A stretch of 39,757 nt of DNA from NCBI RefSeq assembly GCF_000613285.1, contig NZ_BAIN01000020.1, positions 1 through 39,757 on the forward strand, given 5' to 3'. This document shows, piece after piece, positions 15,733 through 24,068 of this stretch. This DNA comes from Acetobacter papayae JCM 25143 (GTDB lineage Bacteria > Pseudomonadota > Alphaproteobacteria > Acetobacterales > Acetobacteraceae). The translations under genes and the position numbers were made by a program. Under the pieces are notes generated by a model. The model saw only the letters and a program-made list of their open reading frames with translations, had not been told where the DNA came from and did not search any database. Each line of letters opens with the position of its first letter. Positions within the stretch are counted from its first letter, which is position 1.

Positions 15733-16022
15733 AAGAGTATTGTCTTGAATTCGACGACAGAGCGCTCAGAGAGTGGGATGCTCTTGACGGCAGCGTGCGT
15801 AAGAAATTTGAAAAGAAGCTAGAAAAGCTGATCTGGAACCCTCACTCTCCAGGAAATGAACTACATCGCGACCTATCAGGGTTTTATAAGATCAAGCTTC
15901 TGAAAGATGGTTACCGCCTTGTTTATCAGGTCATCGACGAACGGATCGTCATCTATGTAATTGCCGTTGGCCGTAGAGCCGATAATGAGATTTATGAATT
16001 AGCATCGAAACGGACAGAGTGA
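15729..16022 (+). CDS. relE: RelE-family mRNA interferase toxin
   Basis: 97 residues, start ATG 15729 overlapping the antitoxin stop. MKEYCLEFDDRALREWDALDGSVRKKFEKKLEKL, then GFYKIKLLKDGYRLVYQVIDERIVIYVIAVGRRADNEIYELA is the complete RelE fold, including the basic residues and the YRLVY strand used for ribosome-dependent mRNA cleavage. Length is normal. It is intact, so if the antitoxin frameshift were real the cell would carry an unprotected toxin. This argues for the frameshift being an assembly error. Confidence 0.9.
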   Translation: MKEYCLEFDDRALREWDALDGSVRKKFEKKLEKLIWNPHSPGNELHRDLSGFYKIKLLKDGYRLVYQVIDERIVIYVIAVGRRADNEIYELASKRTE

Positions 16023-16153
16023 ATTTACTATCTGGTAGAAAGTCAGCTCCCGCCTCTCATTTCGGTCATAAGCGGAGCCGTTTGGGCTTCCGGAAAGCGG
16101 ACCATTGCCGGTTTTTCTTGACGTAATGGACAGGAGCAGCCAGCGGTGAAGGC

Positions 16154-17416
16154 ATGGATACCATCAACCTCCTCGCTCTGCTTCTGACCCTCTCGGCAGG
16201 GTTCAGCATTCTCAATCATCACACGTTTCGCCTGCCTGTGACGATCGGCGTGCTGGTCTTCTCATTGCTGGCTTCCCTGCTGGTCATGATCCTGAATCCG
16301 TTGATACCGGCCTATGACCTTCAGGCTCTCCCACGATCTGTTCTTGGAGCCATCAATCTTCCCACGGCCCTCCTGAATGGCGCGCTGTCCCTGCTTCTGT
16401 TTGCAGGAGCCACGCAGGTGGATGTCGGACATCTGCGAGCAAAACTTGCCTCCGTGACTGCTCTGTCTGTGCTGGGAACCGTTCTAGCTGTTGCCTTTCT
16501 GGCGATCGCGGCATGGTACGTCTTCCCGCTTTTGGGTCATGCCGTTCCTTTCACGTGGTGCATCGTCCTTGGGGCCATCCTTGCGCCAACTGATCCTGTT
16601 TCGGTTGTCGGCATGCTGAAACGTCTAGGACTACCGGCCCCCCTTCAGGCCGTTTTCGCAGGGGAGAGCCTGTTCAATGACGGCGTGGGCGTGGTGATTT
16701 TCGGCGTCACGATTGGACTGGCGACCGGGGACAGTCTGGGAGTGACCGCCTCCGAGATTGCTCTGAGCTTTTGCCGCGAGGCGATTGGTGGCGGTCTGCT
16801 GGGCGCACTGACCGGATGGATTGCGCTCCGTGTGCTTAAGGGACAGCGAGATCCGCATATCGATCTGCTGACGTCGTTGGCTCTGGCGACCGGAACCTTC
16901 AGCATTGCCAATCAGCTTGGCATGTCGGGTGCGATTGCCGTCGTCGTAGCAGGACTGTGTTTTGGTACAAATTATAGCCATTCCGTTTTTGATGAGGCAT
17001 CCCGAAAGGAACTCGACGTCGCATGGACACTCATTGACGAGGTACTAAACGTCCTGCTGTTCATGCTGATCGGCTTTGAAATCCTTGAGGTCACGCCGCA
17101 TCTGTTTACGGTGCTGGCGACCCTGGCCGTGATACCGCTATCCATTGCCGTGCGGACATTAAGCGTGCTGTTTTCAACGCTTCCGGTTCATCTCAGGCAA
17201 TGGGAACGAGGGCGTGTTCTTGGTATCCTGACCTGGGGCGGTCTGCGTGGCGGCATCTCGGTTTCACTGGCACTTGGATTGCCGCCCGGAGACTTGCGCG
17301 AGCTGCTACTGCCTGTCTGTTACGGGGTGGTGGTGTTTACGATCATCGTGCAGGGGCTAACCATGGAGCGGGTTGCCCGCAGACTTTATCCGTCCTCTAC
17401 GCTTGGACCTCAATAA
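16154..17416 (+). CDS. NhaP/CPA1-family sodium(potassium)/proton antiporter
   Basis: 420 residues with about twelve hydrophobic segments, inner membrane. Family landmarks include LLNGALSLLLFAGATQVD, GAILAPTDPVSVVGMLKRLGLP (the TDPV motif), and FAGESLFNDGVGVVIF (the ESLFNDG motif with the ion-binding Asp), followed by LTWGGLRGGISVSLALGLP. The long cytoplasmic C-terminal tail of some homologues is absent; the protein ends shortly after the last helix. Role: exchanges cytoplasmic cations for protons in salt and pH homeostasis. It stands alone, with RelBE upstream and convergent VOC genes downstream. Confidence 0.92.
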   Translation: MDTINLLALLLTLSAGFSILNHHTFRLPVTIGVLVFSLLASLLVMILNPLIPAYDLQALPRSVLGAINLPTALLNGALSLLLFAGATQVDVGHLRAKLASVTALSVLGTVLAVAFLAIAAWYVFPLLGHAVPFTWCIVLGAILAPTDPVSVVGMLKRLGLPAPLQAVFAGESLFNDGVGVVIFGVTIGLATGDSLGVTASEIALSFCREAIGGGLLGALTGWIALRVLKGQRDPHIDLLTSLALATGTFSIANQLGMSGAIAVVVAGLCFGTNYSHSVFDEASRKELDVAWTLIDEVLNVLLFMLIGFEILEVTPHLFTVLATLAVIPLSIAVRTLSVLFSTLPVHLRQWERGRVLGILTWGGLRGGISVSLALGLPPGDLRELLLPVCYGVVVFTIIVQGLTMERVARRLYPSSTLGPQ

Positions 17417-17506
17417 TGCGGCTCTTATTTATTTGAAGGGCAGCGCCGCATGGAGGACAGTAATGGCTGAACCATCATGTTTTTCAACAGATAGCCGATA
17501 TTCCGC

Positions 17507-17587
17507 TTAGCCTTCGTCGCTCGGTATCCGCAAGTGTCCAGTGCTGTACAGCTCCAAAGAATTACCATCAGCGTCTACCGTAATTTT
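17507..17587 (-). pseudogene. C-terminal remnant of a glyoxalase/VOC protein
   Basis: On the minus strand, directly behind the stop of the VOC gene, the sequence reads VDADGNSLELYSTGHLRI and stops at 17507. DxDGNxLELY is the typical last strand of VOC/glyoxalase domains with the metal-ligand Glu. There is no start codon. It is either the tail of a second, deleted VOC gene or a recombination scar; too short to say which. Confidence 0.45.
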
Positions 17588-17986
17588 TCACAGGCTCCCG
17601 AAACGGACGCGGGCGGCTTCGGTTACAGGTGTGAACAAGCTAATGATAGTCCCCTCGGGGTCGCGGAACTGGAGCGTGCGGTTACCCCAAGGTAGCGTCT
17701 TGGGCTCAATCACAATGTCCACCTTGCCTTTCAGACGCGTGAATTCAGCGTCCACGTCCTCGACCCTGAATTCAAGGATGGCCGTACGATTGGCGCCTGG
17801 CTCAGCACTTCCTTCCATGAACAGCGCCACTGTCTCGGTACTACCGATCGCAATTCTCGCACCAGAGGTTACGATTTCGGCAAACTGAGACGCAAGCCAT
17901 TCGGCAGAGTGTCCTGTCACCAGCTCATAAAAAGCAACCATCGTAGTGATGTCGGCGGCAATGAGACGGATAGAGGCGAATGTCAT
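17588..17986 (-). CDS. VOC/glyoxalase-family protein
   Basis: 132 residues from ATG 17986, chosen because AGGAA lies 7-8 bases upstream and MTFASIRLIAADITTMVAFYELVTGH is the usual first beta-alpha unit. The later block DVDAEFTRLKGKVD, then LPWGNRTLQFRDPEGTIISLFTPV shows the DPEGxxxxLF strand, where glyoxalases keep a metal ligand Glu. The gene runs away from the YafY-type regulator, with a perfect palindrome between the two starts, so regulation by that protein is likely. Substrate unknown; resistance proteins and dioxygenases share the fold. Confidence 0.85.
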   Translation of the reverse strand: MTFASIRLIAADITTMVAFYELVTGHSAEWLASQFAEIVTSGARIAIGSTETVALFMEGSAEPGANRTAILEFRVEDVDAEFTRLKGKVDIVIEPKTLPWGNRTLQFRDPEGTIISLFTPVTEAARVRFGSL

Positions 17987-18027
17987 CGGTAAGTTCCTAT
18001 GCAGGTTGTGTTCCCCGCCTTTTGGCA

Positions 18028-18061
18028 CAATCATGCTGACAGCATCCTGTCAGCATGATTG
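18028..18061. promoter_or_regulatory. Perfect 15-bp inverted repeat between VOC gene and regulator
   Basis: The arms 18028-18042 and 18047-18061 are perfectly complementary, each containing ATGCTGACAG or its complement, with loop CATC. The right arm includes the ATG (18055) assigned to the YafY-type regulator, so a bound dimer would block it, and the RNA could fold over the start. It lies 42 bases before the VOC start. Most likely the operator of the regulator. Confidence 0.75.
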
Positions 18062-18780
18062 CAGAACCTTTGCGTAGCACCGATCGCCTTTTTCAGATCA
18101 TCCAGATCCTGCGCCGGTCGTCTCGACCCGTTACGGCGAGGATGCTGTCCGAGGAGCTGGAAGTCTCCATCCGCACGATTTATCGCGACGTCGCACATTT
18201 GATCGGGCAGCGCGTACCCATTTCAGGGGAAGCAGGCGTTGGGTACATTTTGGGGGCTGGATATGACATGCCACCTCTTGCCCTGCTTCCGGCTGAGCTT
18301 GAAGCAATCGTTCTGGGAGCACAGTGGGTGGCGGCCCATGGCGAAAAGGAACTGTCACGCGCCGCATTGGACGTACTCACCAAGGTTACAGCGGTTGTCC
18401 CCCCGGCCTTGCAGCCGTTTATCAGCATTCCAAGCACAGTGACAAAGCTGCCTCTCGATGCACCACAAGGCAAAGATGACAGAGCGAGCCTTCGAGCGGC
18501 CATTCGTGCAGGAATGAAGTTACGCCTGCATTATCGGGATCAACAAGGCGAGCTCACCGAGCGTACAGTATGGCCAGTCGTTCTCGGTTATTCGGACATC
18601 ACGTGCATGTTGATCGCTTGGTGCGAGTTGAGGCAGGGGTTTCGTCACTTTCGTACGGACCGGATACACGCGGTAGAAATTCTGGATGAGAAGATAGGTG
18701 AGTCTCGCTCCCGACTGCTTCAACGCTGGAAAGCGCAACGCATAACGGCACTCGCTAAAATTATGACTGAAACCGGTTGA
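18055..18780 (+). CDS. YafY/WYL-domain helix-turn-helix regulator
   Basis: 241 residues. STDRLFQIIQILRRSSRPVTARMLSEELEVSIRTIYRDVAHLIGQRVPISGEAGVGY is the DeoR-like winged helix of the YafY group. The C-terminal part, LRLHYRDQQGELTERTVWPVVLGYSDITCMLIAWCELRQGFRHFRTDRI, is a WYL domain. ATG 18055 lies within the operator-like palindrome; a TTG at 18070 is the alternative start. WYL proteins usually sense a ligand and control an adjacent gene, here the divergent VOC protein. Confidence 0.9.
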   Translation: MIAEPLRSTDRLFQIIQILRRSSRPVTARMLSEELEVSIRTIYRDVAHLIGQRVPISGEAGVGYILGAGYDMPPLALLPAELEAIVLGAQWVAAHGEKELSRAALDVLTKVTAVVPPALQPFISIPSTVTKLPLDAPQGKDDRASLRAAIRAGMKLRLHYRDQQGELTERTVWPVVLGYSDITCMLIAWCELRQGFRHFRTDRIHAVEILDEKIGESRSRLLQRWKAQRITALAKIMTETG

Positions 18781-18903
18781 TCGTTTCCTCAGTCCTGGCA
18801 GTTGAGGGCATTAACATCGCTCGACACATATTTTAGACGAGTAGGAACGTCTGCTATTTTACGTTCAAGCACGAATAACGGACATCTCGCTTTCCCACCC
18901 TGC

Positions 18904-18951
18904 GCGGCCTATCTGCTCAAGGAATATGAGGCAGACAAGCGGGATACGCCT
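18904..18951. repeat. REP-like hairpin, copy 2
   Basis: This block matches 15304-15351 at about 40 of 48 positions, sharing GGAATATGA and GATACGCCT. The fold is weaker here (GCCTATCTGC opposite GCAGACAAGC). It is preceded by ACGGACATCTCGCTTTCCCA, which recalls GCGGACATTCCGCTTTCCCC at 12855. It occupies the 220-base gap between the YafY gene and the next gene. Confidence 0.55.
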
Positions 18952-19003
18952 TTTTCAGACGTCAGAACGCGGTATAGTTTTTCTCAGTAGAGGATGTAGC
19001 AAC

Positions 19004-19908
19004 ATGCCGCGCGAAGATTGGTCTCCGTCAATATCGGGGCGGCTCACACCGAAGGCGGAAGATAGCCAGTTGAATGATCATGACAGCTTAAAAATATGGG
19101 CTCTCGAAAGCTGCTCTGACCATGTGACGCTCCGCAGCAAAATGCGGATGCCCCATTCCTCAAGACACACCGTTATGGACGAGGCTCGCAAGGCGCTTAG
19201 GGGAGCGCTGCAAATGATCAGACCTCGTGGCGATCAGATCATCGAAGGCGTCTACTCTTCGAACGTCGAAGGTTATTTCGATGTTGAGAACGTAGTTATT
19301 TACAACATCGAGACGGCCTCCTTCAACAAATGTGCCATCAACGGCATCAGGGCGCGACGCGACAGATCTAATCGCGAAGATACGGCCTTCAGTCATACCT
19401 TGCGATACATGCTAATCGATACGCCCACGCCACCCGCGAACGCATGGTTCACCTACGTTTTGCATATCCTGGCTTTCGCAGCGTCTTCGATATCTGGTGG
19501 GCAGCAGTCAACGGTGAGCTTCTCTCGACCGGCTTGCTACCCGGACGGTTTGGCATCCACGTAGCTCTATCCTGCCCGACCCCGCCCAAAAATCCCGCCA
19601 AATGTGTGAAAATTCTCTTTGATGGAATCATCGCTGCCTTGCAAAGAAATCTCGTAGTCCCGGTAGATGAGGTTGTGCTGAGGCTCTCGCGCAAGCATGG
19701 CGTTGAAGCCGAGCTACTGCGCAAAAAGATTTTTCGACCACTCTCTCCGGCCATAATGGCAACCAGAAAGGCACCTCTGGTTGCTCCATACAGGGAGCAC
19801 GGAGTGCAGTGGCACCCAGCCGATGACAAGTGCGAAGATTGCACTTTTGTCGTGTCCAAGAGCGACACGGCATTCTGCGATGCGTATCTCTTTCCGATCG
19901 GAGATTGA
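19004..19908 (+). pseudogene. Unknown protein, probably one gene split by a frameshift
   Basis: The first frame runs from ATG 19004 to 19564 and the second is open to 19908, with overlap between ~19380 and 19564. The first contributes segments such as VEGYFDVENVVIYNIETASFNK and the second FAYPGFRSVFDIWWAAVNGELL, ILFDGIIAALQRNLVVPVDE and WHPADDKCEDCTFVV. Protein-like composition switches frames near 19440-19470, so a single ~300-residue protein is likely, but I cannot fix the exact join. The C-terminus carries a CxxC pair. I do not recognise the family, and no neighbour suggests a role. Confidence 0.5.
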
Positions 19909-19986
19909 CGGAGCAGAAAGCCTGCTTGACCCAGTCCCTGGACTGCCCTCGTTTTTGCGTAAGGTCTGTCCAACCGGAGACAGGCA

Positions 19987-20095
19987 ATGGTGAGATTACA
20001 TTTCACGCAGGATCAGATCATCGAGATTCTGAATGAGCATTAGACAGGCGCATGGGCGGCAGATTGAACCGCGCCAGAGTTGCCGAAGATGTCCG
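19987..20095 (+). pseudogene. Possible IS3-type OrfA N-terminal remnant
   Basis: From ATG 19987 the frame reads MVRLHFTQDQIIEILNEH and stops at TAG. The wording resembles the first helix of IS3-family OrfA (typically RFSEEQIIxVLKEHEAG), and continuing through the stop gives TGAWAAD, matching the next conserved element. After ~100 bases similarity is lost. Too short for certainty. Confidence 0.35.
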
Positions 20096-20140
20096 CCCTC
20101 GAAGCTTTTGTTCTGTAAAGCGGACCAGCCGGTTCCCCCC

Positions 20141-20545
20141 CTAATCGGCCGTCCAGTCCTCACAGCGCAGGCCGTTCACTCTGGTAAACTCGCGCAGGTT
20201 CCCGGTTACGACAATAAGGCCTCGGCTCCGTGCGTGGCCGGCGATCATCAGATCATAGGGACCGATCGTGCAGCCGCGCCGTTCGAGATCGGCTCTGATC
20301 TCGGCGGTGTGCGCGGCTGCGGCGTCATCGAATGGCAGGACACACAGGCGCGCGGCAAAGTGCTCGACTTCACGGCGGGTTTTAGGCGGGTTCTGGGCTT
20401 TCTCGGCACCGTAGAGCAGTTCGTATAATACGACATCTGAGATGCAGAGTGCCTCAGCGTGATTATTGAACTGCTCACGCAGACCTTGAGGCCGGTCACG
20501 TAGAACACGAATGCAGAAGTTTGTATCCAGCAGATAACGTAACAT
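20141..20545 (-). CDS. vapC: VapC-type PIN-domain RNase toxin
   Basis: 134 residues. The four acidic residues of the PIN active site are visible: LLDTNFCI (Asp at 7), ELLYGAEKA (Glu), GPYDLMIAGHA (Asp), and the final VTGNLREFTRV region where VapC proteins have TxNxxEF. Length is typical. The ATG shares one base with the antitoxin stop (TGATG). Family role: cuts initiator tRNA or other RNA when released from the antitoxin. Intact and correctly paired. Confidence 0.92.
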   Translation of the reverse strand: MLRYLLDTNFCIRVLRDRPQGLREQFNNHAEALCISDVVLYELLYGAEKAQNPPKTRREVEHFAARLCVLPFDDAAAAHTAEIRADLERRGCTIGPYDLMIAGHARSRGLIVVTGNLREFTRVNGLRCEDWTAD

Positions 20546-20769
20546 CAGAAGCTTTCGCGCTCCTGCATGCCGGGCTGGATACGCTCTGGCAGGTCAGTGC
20601 CAGGTGCTGTGAAAAAATCATCCCACGTGGCATCGGCCGGGGCGATAATTCTGCGTGCACCGTCTGGGATGATCACCACGTCTTTCAGGGTGCTGTCGAA
20701 GGCGACAGCTTTGGGGAGACGAACGGCCTGAGAGCGGTTCGAAAGGAACAGTGTTGTGCGGGTCAGCAT
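20545..20769 (-). CDS. vapB: VapB-type antitoxin
   Basis: 74 residues from ATG 20769, which has GGAGGA five bases upstream. The start TTLFLSNRSQAVRLPKAVAF is the typical VapB/AbrB-like DNA-binding arm (NRSQAVRLPK). The C-terminal ADATWDDFFTAPGTDLPE is the acidic, aromatic segment that occupies the VapC groove. It is coupled to vapC by a one-base overlap, and an inverted repeat lies upstream. Confidence 0.92.
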   Translation of the reverse strand: MLTRTTLFLSNRSQAVRLPKAVAFDSTLKDVVIIPDGARRIIAPADATWDDFFTAPGTDLPERIQPGMQERESF

Positions 20770-20785
20770 GGCATCCTCCATATTT

Positions 20786-20806
20786 GTATATCCATTGTGA
20801 ATATAC
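20786..20806. promoter_or_regulatory. Inverted repeat before vapBC, candidate operator
   Basis: GTATAT (20786-20791) and ATATAC (20801-20806) are complementary with a 9-base spacer, 17 bases before the vapB start. VapBC complexes usually repress at such sites. Confidence 0.5.
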
Positions 20807-20826
20807 GCCCGGTGGGCGAGTATCAA

Positions 20827-21073
20827 GAACTTTCAATTCGGATTATGTGAGGCAGCCCGAGATTAAATATTCGTGATTAAAAAATTTCCAGATTCTAGTT
20901 ATTGTGGTTTTCATCCGATAAAAACAACATGAAAATCATTCCAAAGTTCTTTTTTATCGTTGTTTCATCGATAAAACTGCAAAAACAACGGATGTTTTAA
21001 CGCAAAACATCATTCTTTATTTTTTATTACTTTATTATAATTAAAAAGATATCTCACAATTAACAATTCGAAA
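20827..21073. other. AT-rich island between vapBC and the transfer operon
   Basis: About 250 bases with long A and T runs, clearly unlike the GC-rich genes on both sides. GATAAAAACAACA and the complementary words TCGTTGTTT and AAAACAACGG recur, so weak inverted repeats are present. No gene seen in it. Such a segment could bind nucleoid proteins or hold promoters for the small gene that follows. Confidence 0.45.
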
Positions 21074-21085
21074 ATGGAAACTGTC

Positions 21086-21268
21086 ATGTACAATTCAGGG
21101 ATCCCGATGCTGGCGATTGTAACTGGCTTAGGCATGCTTTTTTTTGGTGCTATGGCAATTGTTGTTGCCTTCGCACACCCCATCGTTGGCACGCTTCTTT
21201 TAATACCTACAGATGTGTTTGGCGTTGTTTCATGGTTTTCCGTGACATTTCCGCGAATTCGCTATTAG
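21086..21268 (+). CDS. Small hydrophobic membrane protein, unknown
   Basis: About 60 residues from ATG 21086 (GGAA six bases before it); ATG 21074 would add four residues and lacks a ribosome site. Two hydrophobic stretches, MLAIVTGLGMLFFGAMAIVVAFA and IVGTLLLIPTDVFGVVSWF, suggest a two-helix inner-membrane protein. It is the only plus-strand gene at the end of the transfer operon and lies beside the AT-rich island. Entry-exclusion proteins can look like this, but nothing specific supports that here. Confidence 0.45.
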   Translation: MYNSGIPMLAIVTGLGMLFFGAMAIVVAFAHPIVGTLLLIPTDVFGVVSWFSVTFPRIRY

Positions 21269-21367
21269 GCTCCAGAAAGTCACTGTAGCCAGACGGTTAA
21301 CGTAGCACCCAACAGAGTGAGCGCTACGAGATGCAGGCTGGTTTAGTATAGTCCTTAATCATGCCGC

Positions 21368-23619
21368 CTAAACGGCGACCTGATTGAGTGCAGACGCAAC
21401 GCTTTTGCGGGCATCTGCCTCTGTCGCACCGGCCCGCATTTCAAAGCGGACCATGGTTTCGAACAGCGTGCGGTCGATATGCGGATTGATGAGCCCACCC
21501 GATGCCGTGGCTGGCCTGGTGACGGGTTCTGCCATATCCCGAAACAGGGCGCGGAACGGCACATAGTCGCTGGGTGGTAGCGGGTCTCCGAAAAGCAGCT
21601 CCCTATCGTGCGTGTTGTCGGGATTCTGCAGAACGACCGCCATGCGGTTGTAAATCTCTCCCATAGGGCCGGGCAGTGCGGGTAGCTTTTCGGGATTGAC
21701 GATATCCGTGCCTTTGATGAGAGCATCGACTACGGCCTGATCCTCGGGGTTGGACAGTGCTTTGGCGGCCGACAGGCTGGTGCCACGGCGGGAGACGGGC
21801 AGAGGGGCATAGAGCCGGTTCGTACCCTTCGGTTCGACCCCGGCGTAGAATAGGCGGGTATAGAGACGCTTGCCGCGGAACATGATGATGGCCTGACCCT
21901 TTCCGAGGGCCTGAATGTCGTTCCATGAGATGCGTTTCACTTCCCGGATGTCCGCACGGGCCTGTGTCGTGTAGTCCCCGATGATCTCGGTGTTTTCATA
22001 GCCGGATAGGACGCTGACCTGCATGGTGCCCCCGGCCTGTTCCACCCATTCGCGGGTGGGGCCGGCATCTTCGAGCTGCATGAATATCTTGAGTTTTGGG
22101 TTGCCAAGCAGCGGGACCGACCAGTCCCGGCCGAGTGTCGCATAAAGCGATCCGACTTCCTGAAACGACAGCCAGACCGAGATGTTCAGCTCCCGTCCCT
22201 GCGCCATTATGACGTCTAGTCCGCGCGTCGCGAAATAGTTGCTCTCATCATAGAGCATCAGATAGGGCGTGCGGGCGGTAGACGGCCGGTACTTCACGAG
22301 GTCAATATAATTGCCCTCGATCGACGCCCCGAGAGCCGCGGACAGCGCGTAACGCTGGGCGGTGATGAAGGTCTTGCCAATGGCGGCGTTGGTGGCGGGG
22401 TCGTTTTCCAGAGAGGGCAGCAATACGATCAGATTGCGCCGGTTGAAAATCACATCGGTCAGTTCGACATCTGGCACATCACAGTTGAAGATGTGCCCGT
22501 AGGTTGTCGTCATCATGGTGAAGGTCTTGCCGAAGCCGCCTACAACATAGCTGTGCTGTTCGAGAACCTTGGTCTGTGAACTGACATCCCCGGCTTGAGG
22601 CGTGTAACCGCCAGTTTCCTGGACGTAGAACCGAATGGGCATGAGCAGCTCTTCGGGGAAGTCATCGGGCAGCGCCACGCTTTCGATTTTGCGCGTGCTC
22701 ATGCTGTAGTACTGGAATTTCCTGCTGGCGTTCGTGTCTTCTTCCTTTCCGGCCAGTTCGATCAACACCTGAATATTCGAGAAATTGACGCGCATGGTGG
22801 CGGTTGTTGCGGGAATACCCAGATGATCGCGCATCCAGACAAAGATCGGCGACATGCCGCCGATCAGATCGTCGGCGCGGTTGCGGAAGTGCTGTGAGTT
22901 ACCGCCACCCCCGCTGTTGTCCGGCAGGAACAGGGTGCGGAGCAGTTCAGCCATGCCTTCTGCGTTGACGGTGGAGAAGGGGCTCCATGTGTGTGACTTC
23001 TTGTCGCCACTTGCCACCTGGAAGTTGAGAACCCGCATGTTCGCGGCAGCGCCCCAGTTTTCCTGCAACGCCTGAAGCGAGAAGACGAGATTGTTGGACC
23101 CCTTGCCGTCCACGATGGTGAAACCGGTTCCCTGCGCCAGCGCACTGGCGAGTAGGCTGTAGATGGACTCGGTCTTGCCCGAGCCTGTGGCTCCGGGCAG
23201 CAGACCGTGCGTGGTCATATCGCTGCCTGATACCCAGATCTGCTGCCCGCTGACCTCATCCCAGCCGAGCAGCCAGTCGCCCCGGGCCTTGTCGGGCTTG
23301 TCCACACCGACCCGTTTGGGGTCTGGCACCGGATTGCCATAGTCCTTGCGCTTCGAATTGGCCGGCAGGCGCAGGGGCATGATGACCGGTCGGGTCAGCA
23401 CGAAGGCCGTATAGGCGAGTGCGGGCGGCACAAGCAGGGTTGTCAGGGCAGGGCAGGCAATTGCCAGCCCCGCGAGCCCGACGAATGGCGCGGCGGAAAG
23501 CGGTGTGCTGAGGCTTCGAAAATACGGGTGCCGAGGGTGCGGGTATCACGATAGGCGATGCCACCTCTTTGTTCGTGATGATCCTGCGGGCCGTCAATGC
23601 GGTGTCTGAGAGTGGCCAT
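21368..23619 (-). pseudogene. dotL: DotL/IcmO (TrbC)-type coupling ATPase, frameshifted near the N-terminus
   Basis: Most of the protein is in one frame. It has Walker A GATGSGKTE (~23185), the ATPase core FTIVDGKGSNNL, LIVLLPSLEND and LMLYDESNYF (Walker B region), ending SALNQVAV. The natural start is ATG 23619, two bases after the previous stop. That frame reads MATLRHRIDG..IAYRDTRTLGTRI and then leaves the frame. The second continues RSLSTPLSAAPFVGLAGLAI, then LLVPPALAYTAFVL, the two membrane helices. Adding one A (plus strand) to AAAA at 23519-23522 gives TRIFRSLSTP and a ~750-residue protein, normal for DotL. Role: hexameric motor that delivers the relaxase-DNA complex to the type IVB channel, together with DotM. 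Confidence 0.9.
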
Positions 23620-23620
23620 A

Positions 23621-24043
23621 TCAGTGCAGTCCGAAGGCCTGATTGAGGGAAGAGGGGCCGGAGCCGGGTTGTGCCGGGGCTGCTTCGGGTTGGGGGCGTG
23701 ACTGTGCGGGCGGCCGCATAACCGCGTGGGCCGGGAACTCTGGCGGGGCGAGCAGGGCCAGATGCGGGGGCGTGGGCGACGATGCGGGAGAGCTGCTCAT
23801 GCGTGAGTAAAGTCCAGCGCCGAGCATGGCCAGAACACCCAGCCCCATCATGGCGGTCCGTGTCCAGCGCGGACGGGCAGGAATGACGCTTCCCCGCTCA
23901 TCAGCGGGTGCCGCCATGACAGGCAGTGCCGGAGGCGGGTTCTGGTGGCCGGCATCCGCGCAGGGCGACACGCGGATATGCAGCGTCGTATCACCCGGTG
24001 TGATGGTCAGGGGGCTGTCGCCCGGTGAGAGAAAAATGTCCAT
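23621..24043 (-). CDS. Single-pass membrane protein of the transfer operon, unknown
   Basis: 140 residues. ATG 24043 has AGGAG seven bases upstream. The first ~35 residues (MDIFLSPGDSPLTITPGDTTLHIRVS) form a short beta-rich domain. A membrane helix, TRTAMMGLGVLAMLGAGLYS, lies near residues 62-81, followed by a Pro/Ala-rich periplasmic tail. This resembles the architecture, but not the sequence, of small bitopic channel proteins such as TraP or TrbB of IncI plasmids. It is directly upstream of dotL (stop and start two bases apart). Function unknown. Confidence 0.65.
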   Translation of the reverse strand: MDIFLSPGDSPLTITPGDTTLHIRVSPCADAGHQNPPPALPVMAAPADERGSVIPARPRWTRTAMMGLGVLAMLGAGLYSRMSSSPASSPTPPHLALLAPPEFPAHAVMRPPAQSRPQPEAAPAQPGSGPSSLNQAFGLH

Positions 24044-24068
24044 GGTGTGCTCCTATGAGGGGCTGTGA

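Noticed and set aside
21268-21367. Terminator of the transfer operon downstream of dotL
   Set aside because: CGTAGC/GCTACG near 21300-21328 gives only a 6-bp stem with a long loop and no T run; too weak to call.
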